DNA of 34,631 nucleotides from Oscillospiraceae bacterium (GTDB lineage: Bacteria > Bacillota_A > Clostridia > Oscillospirales > Oscillospiraceae). How positions within the stretch are numbered: the first letter of the stretch is position 1; each line of letters starts with the position of its first letter. The position numbers and the translations under genes were made by a program. The DNA lies in assembly GCA_021771675.1 (NCBI GenBank), contig JAETOP010000027.1, positions 1 to 34,631 on the forward strand, read 5' to 3'. This document shows positions 7,293 through 15,900 of the stretch, one piece after another. The notes below the pieces were generated by a model. The model was not told where the DNA came from and searched no databases. It was given only the letters and a program-made list of their open reading frames with translations.

Positions 7293-7321
7293 TTGAAATT
7301 TGAAAGAAAGTGTGCTATACT
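7293..7321 (+). promoter_or_regulatory. SigA-type promoter of the diguanylate cyclase gene
   Basis: TTGAAA (7293-7298), 17-nt spacer, TATACT (7316-7321) preceded by TGTGC. Transcription would start near 7328, leaving a leader of about 70 nt. Confidence 0.6.
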
Positions 7322-7399
7322 GCTCATGTGCTGCCTTGCGGAGCCGGCCTGTCCTGCGGGCCTGTGTATTAGAAAATTTTCTCATTTAGGAGTTTATCC

Positions 7400-8593
7400 A
7401 TGAAAATTGTTCATAAATTACAGGATATATTGCGTTTCCTCACCCGTTTTCCCTTTGAAGAGAAGTACCGTGAGCAGCTGGAGCTGGATGTGATCGCCAT
7501 GAATTACCGCTCTGAGCGGCTGGTGGCCGTCGTCATCATGTTCATGCAGATCTTCATGATTTTGACCTTTACCATGCGTCCCGGCAGCATTTTTTTAAAC
7601 TATCGCAGGCTCCGCTATGTGATTACCGATGCGGTGCTGCTGACCTGGTTCCTTGTGTTTCTGCCCCTGCACAAACGCTCCATCCATAATTGGCGGCAGC
7701 ACAGCAGAATCTGCACAATGTTCGGCATCCTGCTTTGCCTGTGGGTTGTAAGCATTTCCTACCTGGATTCTCTTGGCGGGGTGAGCATCATTGTATATTG
7801 TTCCACTCTGCCTGCCATGGCGATTTTCCTGGTTGTGCCGCCCTTTGTGCTGAGCATTCTGTTTCTTTTCACCTGCGCTTTGACGGATGTGCTGGTACTT
7901 ACCACCCCTTACGGGCAGGAGAATGTATTCAGCGTCTTGGTAAACAGCATTTTTATGTGTCTGCTGTCCATTATCTATGCCTATCGCATATACAGTACCC
8001 GTCTGACCAGCGTATATGACCGGATGATTATTGACCAGAAGAACAAACAGCTGGAGGCCGCCAACAAAGAATTGGATATGCGCTCCATGACCGATGCGCT
8101 GACAGCCCTCGGCAACCGGCGTTATCTGGAAGAAGGGGTGAGAGCCCCTCTGGAAAGATACGGCATCCATATGGGCTCTCTGACCGTCTTCCTCCTGGAC
8201 ATTGACCACTTCAAGCAGTATAATGACCGTTACGGCCACCAGATGGGAGATGCGTGCTTGCAGGCGGTTGCGTCGGAGCTGTCCTCTTACGCAAGGGATA
8301 ACGACTTCCGGGCCGTTCGGTATGGTGGGGAGGAGTTTATCCTCGTGATGTGCGGACTGGAGTATGATCTGGCCGTGGAGAAGGCCGAGCAGATTCGCCA
8401 ATCCATCGCCGCTGTGCGGATCCCGGGTCCCGCTGGAAGTGAAACCACAATTACGGTCAGTATGGGTATTTCCTTTCACCCATCCTGGGAAACGGGGCTT
8501 CTGGACACTGCCATCTCCCAGGCGGATCAGGCAATGTATCGGGCAAAGCAGCAGGGCCGAAACCGGGTTGTACTGTTCGGCAATGGAGAATAA
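7400..8593 (+). CDS. Membrane-bound diguanylate cyclase (GGDEF)
   Basis: 397 residues; ATG with TTAGGAG about 7 nt upstream. Residues 40-200 hold about six hydrophobic helices with no recognised sensor fold. A short linker (about 205-230) leads to the GGDEF domain, which opens at MTDALTALGNRRYL. DIDHFKQYND supplies a metal-binding Asp, and RYGGEEF (active-site GGEEF 309-313) is a functional variant of GGDEF. An RDND motif shortly before it resembles the RxxD inhibitory site, with one extra residue of spacing. It should make cyclic di-GMP from two GTP, controlled by the membrane part. It has its own promoter. No EAL or PilZ gene is nearby. Confidence 0.92.
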   Translation: MKIVHKLQDILRFLTRFPFEEKYREQLELDVIAMNYRSERLVAVVIMFMQIFMILTFTMRPGSIFLNYRRLRYVITDAVLLTWFLVFLPLHKRSIHNWRQHSRICTMFGILLCLWVVSISYLDSLGGVSIIVYCSTLPAMAIFLVVPPFVLSILFLFTCALTDVLVLTTPYGQENVFSVLVNSIFMCLLSIIYAYRIYSTRLTSVYDRMIIDQKNKQLEAANKELDMRSMTDALTALGNRRYLEEGVRAPLERYGIHMGSLTVFLLDIDHFKQYNDRYGHQMGDACLQAVASELSSYARDNDFRAVRYGGEEFILVMCGLEYDLAVEKAEQIRQSIAAVRIPGPAGSETTITVSMGISFHPSWETGLLDTAISQADQAMYRAKQQGRNRVVLFGNGE

Positions 8594-8719
8594 ACGAAAG
8601 CGCTGCAAGTTGACGCTCTGATATCCCCTTAAAGTAGGCACTCGAAAAAGCAAAAATTTTCAAGACTACACAAAGGGAGCTATTACCAATATTCTTCACC
8701 CCTTGGTGGGCTATTATCT

Positions 8720-8801
8720 GGGGGTATGTTTCCGGATGGCTTGGGAGAGCGCTTGAATAGCATTCAAGCGCTCAGCGGTTCGATCCCGCTTATCTCCACC
8801 A
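8720..8801 (+). tRNA. Aberrant tRNA-Ala-like RNA (AGC loop, 82 nt)
   Basis: Acceptor GGGGGTA pairs with TATCTCC over 7 bp including G3-U70, with A73 and encoded CCA: the alanine identity set. The T arm AGCGG/CCGCT is canonical. Compared with an ordinary Bacillota tRNA-Ala(GGC), the D-arm 5' half is replaced by a longer unrelated stretch. The variable region has become CGCTC, so GAGCGCTTGAAT and ATTCAAGCGCTC form one unbroken 12-bp hairpin with AGC at its tip. A strong terminator follows 4 nt later. It is either a decaying tRNA gene or a tRNA mimic that alanyl-tRNA synthetase could still charge. The identity of its origin is well supported; its function is not. Confidence 0.6.
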
Positions 8802-8805
8802 TGTG

Positions 8806-8836
8806 TCCTGAAAACCATCGGTTTTCAGGATTTTTT
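8806..8836 (+). terminator. Rho-independent terminator of the tRNA-Ala-like gene
   Basis: TCCTGAAAACC (8806-8816) and GGTTTTCAGGA (8820-8830) form a perfect 11-bp stem with a 3-nt loop, followed by TTTTTT. It lies 4 nt after the CCA of the tRNA-like sequence and could also end the cyclase transcript. Confidence 0.85.
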
Positions 8837-8879
8837 GGTGCCTTTAGACTTGATACCGCCAACGTTGATCCAAATATTC

Positions 8880-8917
8880 AGCGGGAGAAATCACGTTTTC
8901 TTGTGATTTCTCCCGCT
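8880..8917 (-). terminator. Hairpin terminator downstream of the sortase gene
   Basis: AGCGGGAGAAATCAC (8880-8894) and GTGATTTCTCCCGCT (8903-8917) form a perfect 15-bp stem with an 8-nt loop. It lies 44 nt beyond the sortase stop codon, between convergent transcripts. The T-run on either side is weak. Confidence 0.55.
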
Positions 8918-8960
8918 TTCATATTGCATGGATGCCGTCTTTTGCGGCAGCCCGGACCTA

Positions 8961-9809
8961 TTAGTTGCGCTTTCGTGCCACTACCACAAAACGTCCGTCC
9001 CCTGTATGATAGCTGCACGTTGACAGTGTCAGCAGTTCGTCACCGTATGTCACATCGACTCCCGTATCATACAGTGCCGCTGCCTGTACCTGCCTGACAT
9101 ATTCTTCAAAGACAGCAGGCTCCTGGATGTCCGTATAATTATAGTACCGGAAAACATTTCCCGCTTCTCTTTCATAAATTTGGGAATAGAATGCTGCCAG
9201 CACCTGATACTCTCCGGTGTCCGTAAGGGTGTCAAACCGGATGACGGGATGCTCCCTCCAATATTCCCTGTTGGCATAGGAAAGCAGTGAGGCAAACATG
9301 GTTCCGTTTTTCATATTGTGCCCATAAATCAGATAATTCCCGCAGTCTTCAAAGCAGGAAGCGGCCAGGAATGGAACACCGCTTTGGGAGCTCCCGCCGT
9401 CAAAGTCCCGATGGAGGTAACGCTCCGGGTCGTCCGGCGTGTGCATCACCGGGTAGTTGATTACGGTATCCGCAATGGAAATCCAGCCAAAGAAGTCGGC
9501 GCTCTGTTCCGCCAGGGGGGCATAGGGGGAGGGTTGTTTCTCCTCAGAGAGCGCTGTCTCCACCTGGTTTTCCGGCGGGGTGCTTTCTGCATCCTGCTGA
9601 TCTGCCTCTTTGGTGGGCAGCATGCTTCCCGTATTCTCCTGATGCGTGTTTTCTGTTGGCACAGTGGCTATCATTTCCGCCAGTTTCTCAAATGCCTGTT
9701 TTTCCGTCCGGGCATCCCACAGGGTCTTAACGGCCATGCTGGCAGAAAAGACAAATCCCACCGTAAACAGGCCTGCCAGAACGACAGGCAGCCTTATTTT
9801 TTTCTTCAT
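8961..9809 (-). CDS. Class B sortase
   Basis: 282 residues. Start at ATG 9809, with AAGGGAG 9 nt upstream; the frame extends to 9950 but without a ribosome-binding site. Residues 8-28 are an N-terminal membrane anchor, followed by a Glu/Pro/Thr-rich linker (about 45-100) and the catalytic domain. The triad is His164 (YGHNM), Cys265 (TLSTC) and Arg273 (GDGRFVVVARK). The enzyme cleaves a sorting motif in exported proteins and joins them to peptidoglycan. It lies immediately downstream of the giant adhesin, which ends in a QPKTG motif. Clostridial class B sortases such as that of C. difficile accept (S/P)PxTG-type motifs, so this pair fits. Confidence 0.93.
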   Translation of the reverse strand: MKKKIRLPVVLAGLFTVGFVFSASMAVKTLWDARTEKQAFEKLAEMIATVPTENTHQENTGSMLPTKEADQQDAESTPPENQVETALSEEKQPSPYAPLAEQSADFFGWISIADTVINYPVMHTPDDPERYLHRDFDGGSSQSGVPFLAASCFEDCGNYLIYGHNMKNGTMFASLLSYANREYWREHPVIRFDTLTDTGEYQVLAAFYSQIYEREAGNVFRYYNYTDIQEPAVFEEYVRQVQAAALYDTGVDVTYGDELLTLSTCSYHTGDGRFVVVARKRN

Positions 9810-9949
9810 AACTGTGCACTCCCTTATGTAAAGAGTTTCCTGACAGCGGTTCATGGAGGGTTTTCCAATGGCGTTATTGGGTGCAAAACACAGGTGGGAA
9901 ATGGCGGCAGGCAGGTATCTCAGGCACCCACCATACCGCCATCGCTCCA

Positions 9950-12900
9950 TTATTTACTGTACTTGCCTTTTTTCTTCTTCCTTACGGAAACCCATACACA
10001 GGAAATCGCGCCAAAGAAGGAGATGCCCATAAGAGCCAGCCACAGCTCCAGCTTGGTCTCATCGCCGGTCTTGGGCTGATCGTCCAGGAAGCTCCTGTAG
10101 TTGATAAACCAAGCTCCCGCAGTCTTCTTCGCCTCGATCACGCCAGCGTCGCCGCTCTTTGTGACTCTGTAGCCGTCGTTATCCTCTTCTCTAACCGAAT
10201 AGTGAACTCCGGCAGGGAGCCCCTCGGCAGTGACACTCTGGTCATGGCGCAGGGTGAAGACCGCTTTTCCATCTACGAAGAACATATCCCCGTACTGCCC
10301 TTGAATGGCCTTATCATCCAAGGTGACCACAAAGGTGAAATTCCGATACTTCTCACCCCCGAGTCCGGTGACCTTCTTATTGACAGTCAGCTTGCCGGTT
10401 TCCAATCCGGGATCAACAGCATCCTTGGTATTGACAAAGGCGGCTTCCGCTGCCACACCCTTTGCGATCGTACCATCTGCGTTGGCGGCGCTGGAGGTGT
10501 AGCCTTCCGTCCTGTCTTCCCTTACCGTGTAGGCAACGCCCACAGGGAGTCCGGCTGCGGTTTTGTGCTCGCCATGCTTCAACGCAATGCGTGCCACACC
10601 GCCTGTAAACGTCATATCGCCATAGACCCCGTTGATGGTTTTGTCGCTGAGGGTGACGGTGAAGGAGAATCCCATGGCCTGGTCGGCGCCCTCGCCGGCA
10701 ACCGTCTTGCTCACAGTCAGACTGCCGTACTGGTTCTTTGTGTTGGTGAAGCTGACCTCCGCTGTCACATCCTTCTCAATCGTTCCCTCTGCGTTGGCGG
10801 CGCTGGCGGTGTAATCCTCCGCCGCTGCCTCCGTTACGGTGTAGGTGATACCGGCGGGGAGGTTGGAAGCGGTGAGGCTTTCGCCGTGCTTCAGGGTGAA
10901 GGTTGCGGAACCGTCGGTGAAGGCCATGCCGCCATAGGCTCCGGAGATGCTTTGATCGCTGAGCCGCACCGTGAAGGCGAAGGCTCTGTCTGTTTCTGCG
11001 CCCTCTCCCGTTACGGTCTTGGAGACCTTCAGGCTGCCATAGTAATTCCGTTCGTTGACGAACTCCGCTACGGCGGTCTGGTTCTGTACCAGCGTAACCG
11101 TCGCCCCCGTCACCGTGGTCACATAGTCATCCTGATTGGCCTCCTGCTCCGTCACCTGGCAGGTGACGCCCACCGGAATCTGGGTGGCGGTCAGGCTCTG
11201 CCCGTCTTTCAGGGTGAAGCTTGCCACGCCGTCCGCAAAGGTCAGCTGCCCAAATTCACCTGAAATGGTTCTGTCGCTGAGGGTCATGGTGAAGTGGAAC
11301 TCTCTGTCCTTTTCTCCCGCGTTGCCTGTCACCGCCTTGGAAATGGTGACATGGGTATTGGGAGGAGGCAGGGGACGGTTCTTGGTGTTGGTGAACACCG
11401 CATTTGCCGTCCGGTTGTTTTCGATAACCCCGGAATCCCCGGTCTTGGTGGTGACATAATCATCCTGATCCGCTTCCTGCTCTGTCACCGTGTAGGTGAC
11501 TCCAGCCGGGAGGTTCCGCCCGGTCTTGCTCTGACCGTGCCGCAGGGTGAAGGCGGCCACGCCGTTTACAAACTCCAGGTCACCGAATTTCCCGTTCTCG
11601 GCTCTGTTGAGGGTTACTGTGAAGTGGAAGTCCCGATCCGTCTCCCCCGCATCACCGGCCACGACCTTGCTGACCGTCAGGCTGCCATACTCATTCTTCG
11701 TGTTGGTGAAGCTGAACTGGGCGCCCGCCTTTGTCATCACACCGGCGGCGACTCTGGATGTGACTGTGTTAACCGTGGTGACGTAGCCATCCACCGCCGC
11801 TTCCTCCACTGTGTACGCTGTATTGGCGGGGATGTCGTTGATGGTGATGCTCTGGCCGTGCTTCAGGGCAAAGGCGGCCTTACCGTCTGTGAAGGCCACG
11901 CCGCCGAAGGTTCCGCTTACCGGCTCACCTGCGGCATTCTCCAGACTTACGGTAAACGCAAAGCTCCTGTCCTGCTCACCGGCATTGCCGGCCACGGTCT
12001 TGCTCACGGTCAGGCTACCAAACTCATCCTTCGTATTGGTGAAGGCTGCGGTGGAGCCGTTCTTGTTTATCTGTCCGTTTGCGCTGCCTGCAACGGTGGT
12101 CACATAGCCTTCCGCTGCCGTCTCTGTTACGGTGTAGCCAATCCCCGTGAGGATCCCGTCGATGGTGATGCTCTGGCCGTGCTTCAGGGTGATGGTTCCT
12201 GCGCCGTCCGTCAGCGTAAGCGTCCCATCCGCAGGGGCGGCCACGCCGTCCACCGTACTGCTGCCGGTGTAGCGATAGGTTTCGGCCGTCTTGGCGTTCA
12301 CTCCATCCGCCAGCGCCACATGGAATTCAAACTCCCGATCCTTTTCGCCGACATTGCCCGCCACGGTCTTGCTCACGGTCAAGCTGCCGTACTCATTCTT
12401 CGTGTTGGTGAAGGCGGCGGCTACTGTTGCATCCTTTACGATAGTTCCGGTGTCCCCGGTTTGGGTGGTCACATAGCCCTCCACAGCCGTCTCCATCACC
12501 GTATAATCAATTCCGGCGAGAATGCCGTTGATGGTGATGCTCTGGCCGTGTTTCAGGGTGATGGTTCCAACGCCGTTTGTCAGCATAAGCGTTCCATTGG
12601 CAGGGGCGGCCACGCCTTCTACACTGCTGCCGGTATAGCTGTAGCTTTCGGACACGGGGGCATTTTCTCCAGCCACCAGGTACACTCTGAATGTAAACAT
12701 CTGGTTCTTATCGCTGGCGTTACCAGTCACGGTCTTGCTCACGGTCAGACTGCCGTACTCATTCTTCGTATTGGTGAAGGCGGCGGTGACCGTTGCATCC
12801 TTTACGATGGTTCCGGTGTCCCCGGTTTTGGTGGTCGCATAGCCGCCCTGATCCGCTTCCGTTTCGGTTACCGTGTAGGTGATGCCCGCCGGCAGGTCGA

Positions 12901-15900
12901 CAGCAGTCTTACTCTGTCCATGACGCAGGGTGAAAGTTGCAACGCTGTTTGCAAACGGCATATTACCAAAGACTCCATCTACAATAGCACCTTGAAGGGT
13001 TACGGTAAAGGTAAAGTCCCTGTCCTGCTCGCCGGCATTACCGGCCACGGTTTTGCTGACCGTCAGGCTGCCGTACTCATTTTTCGTGTTGGTGAAGGCG
13101 GCGGTTACTGTTGCATCCTTTACGATGGTTCCGGTGTCTCCGGTCTTGGTGGTCACATAGCCATTCTGATTCGCTTCCGCCTCGTCTACCATATACGTAA
13201 GGCCTGCCGGCAGGCCGTCAAACGTCTTGCTGCCGCCATCTTTCAAGCTGAAGGAGGCCTTACCATTCTGGAACCATATACCGCTGAAGGTTCCAGTCAT
13301 GTTATTGTCATCAAAGTATACAGCAAAGGACCAGTCCCTGTCCTTTTCACCAGCGTTGCCGGCCACGGTCTTGCTCACGGTCAGGCTGCCCACATCCGTT
13401 ACTTCTACCCAGTTGGCTATAAAGGTCAGATTACCCACGGAACCAGCCTCCACTGTCAGCGTGGGATACTGGTTAACAGTTCCGCCGGGCTCGGTGGTAG
13501 TTCCGTACAGGCTCCAATGGGAGAAGCGGTACCACTTGCCGTTATCGTACACCCGGGCGGGGTTCTTTGCGGTAAAGGTATCCCGTGTGGTGTACAGGGT
13601 GGGGTTTTTCCCGTTGGCGTCCGCCACCGAAGTGTTCTTATCCGCTGTGACGGCGGTCAAAGCTCCACTTGCATTAAACGGGGCGTCCTCCGCATTTCTA
13701 TAGGTGATGGTATAGGGGATGGGCTGAACCAGGTAGGTGACCAGCTCGGGGATGTTCTCCCCCGTCAAAGTTGCCACCTTTTTCGGCGTGCCATCGGTGT
13801 CGATCCATGTCAGATTCTCGGCAGCGGTAACCTGCGTATAGCCATCGCCGACTTTGTTGACCAGGGCGTAGCCCTTTTGGAGCAGCTCCTGAACCGCTGC
13901 GGACTGGGGCGTCATCACAGCCTGATCCGCCTGCACCTCAAGGCTCTTCACCATGATCTTCTCAGTATTCTCCGTGCCCGCCAGTACGAATTGCACACTA
14001 TGGCTGTAGGAAACGGGCTGATTGTAATAGAAGATCACATTGTAGCTCCCGTTGGCCACCGGTTCCAGGGTCTTAATGGTGCTCACGGGGAGGTAGCCGT
14101 CCATCTTCGCAGCGCTCAGATTCAGCACCATGTTATCCACGAAGTTCTCGTCCGGATGCGCTTCCTTGCCCAGCACATAGTACGCACCATCGGGGGCAGG
14201 GGTAATCACGTCTTCTGCAATGATCACGGTTTCCTTGGTCTTGTCTGCATCCAGAGGATTATCCGTCACATAGTAGACCGTGTAGCTGAAGGTCTGGTTG
14301 GTGACCGAGGACCATTCGGCAACCGCATGCTTATTTTCCGAAATAATCTGGTCAAAGTCAAATGAGGCTTCAGGCTCCGTCTTAGTCCCGTTCTCATCCG
14401 CCACATACCAGCCCCGCAAAGTGTAGCCGGTCCGCATGGGGCGGGGGATGATGCCGCTGGCGGAATAGCGGGTGTTGGCGGGGATCTGCTCAACAATGGA
14501 TTTGCTGCTGGTTCCAACCATACCGCCTGCCAGATGGAAGGTCACATCGTAGCTGGGGGTTTCCCAGATGGCGTAGAGCCGCAGGTTGCCCGCAATGGCA
14601 AAGGCATCTCCCGCCTGGGCTTCGGCCTGGGCATCCTTGTTCATCGTCCACTGCATGTTCAGCCCGGCGGGGCCAAGGCCCCAGCCCCTGAACTGCCACA
14701 CTGCCGTACCGTTTGCCGCCCGGTCGGGACAGACGCTGACCTCAGGAGTGGCAGCCGTCCAGTGGTACTTGGAGTCGGTGTTTTTGTCCTGATAGTCCAG
14801 ATTAAAGCCGTACTTCTCCTGGGTCACCATTGCGCCGTAGGGCAGCGTGATGGTGCCCAGCGTCACCTCATTGTCTGTCGTGATATTGTTGGAGGGCGCC
14901 ATGTAGGTGATGGTGTACCGGTCTCTGTTGTAGTAGAAGTAGAGATCATAGGGATTTCCCTGAGTGCCGCATGTAGTTCCGTTATATGCGCCGTCCGAAT
15001 CATTATACTGTGTACTGTGATCCGCATCGTCGTTGGCACGGGCCATATGCAGCCGGGCGCTGGGGTTCTGCTGTTTGATGGTATTAGAGGACACCGTATC
15101 AACCCGGCGGGCTACGGCATAATACTTGTTATTATACTCCCGCACCGCATAATAAATCCCGTCAGAAACATCATAGGTAATCTGAGTACCATCATAGGAC
15201 ACCCGCATCAGATCGTTGAAATCGTACTTGGCGAGCGCCTGATTGTTCGTAGGCACCAGATACAGGAAGTTCTTGGAATTGGTGGTGTCACCGTTGTAAA
15301 TGCTGACTTTCTGCATTCCGGTGACATCCAGCTCTGGAATCTCAAAGCAGTGATTGTTGCGGTAGTAGCTGATCCCTCCGTTAAACCAGTAGGCAACCAG
15401 ATTATGTCGCAGAGACGGATTATCGGGATCTGCAATGAGCTCAGAGCCCATAGCGGCGTAGATACCCATAATGGTGGGTTCGCCCGGATGGGCGGAACCG
15501 GAGCCTATCTGTCCATCCTCACAGTATTTTCCATCAGTGGTACCCCAGGAGATCATCTTTGCAGTATTACCACGGCCTCCCTGATTGTCATTTGAAATAA
15601 AGCTTTCCTCCGAACGGGCAACCGGCCAGACAGCCCGTAGGTCCGCACCGTATTTGGCCCGGATGGTAATGGTCTGCGGAACCGGCATTTCGGAAGGGGA
15701 TGTTACATCGGCGCGCATCCATCCATTGCTATAGCCGCTGTGGCTTCTGGTGTAATTGAAGATCAGATTGCCCCCCGGAACTGCTGCGCCATTACTGTAA
15801 CTGTAGCCGTTGGTGTTGACTGCTGCGGCGTATTCGCTGTTATTTGCCGTACCATAGTATGTAAACAGCAGTTCATAGATATTCCGGGTAAAATACACAT

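Noticed and set aside
7038..7403. 121-codon ORF between the xylanase and cyclase genes
   Set aside because: Spans a hairpin and the cyclase promoter, overlaps the cyclase start, and shows no family or start signal.
8720..8801. tmRNA (ssrA) 3' end
   Set aside because: The ATCTCCACCA end first suggested tmRNA, but a 7-bp acceptor partner lies only 70 nt upstream and the body matches tRNA-Ala, with no tag-coding region.
11294..14365. Plus-strand ORF of 1,023 codons opposite the adhesin gene
   Set aside because: It mirrors the repeated adhesin domains, has no ribosome-binding site and is a by-product of repeat composition. The same holds for 9881-11263 and 16343-18391.
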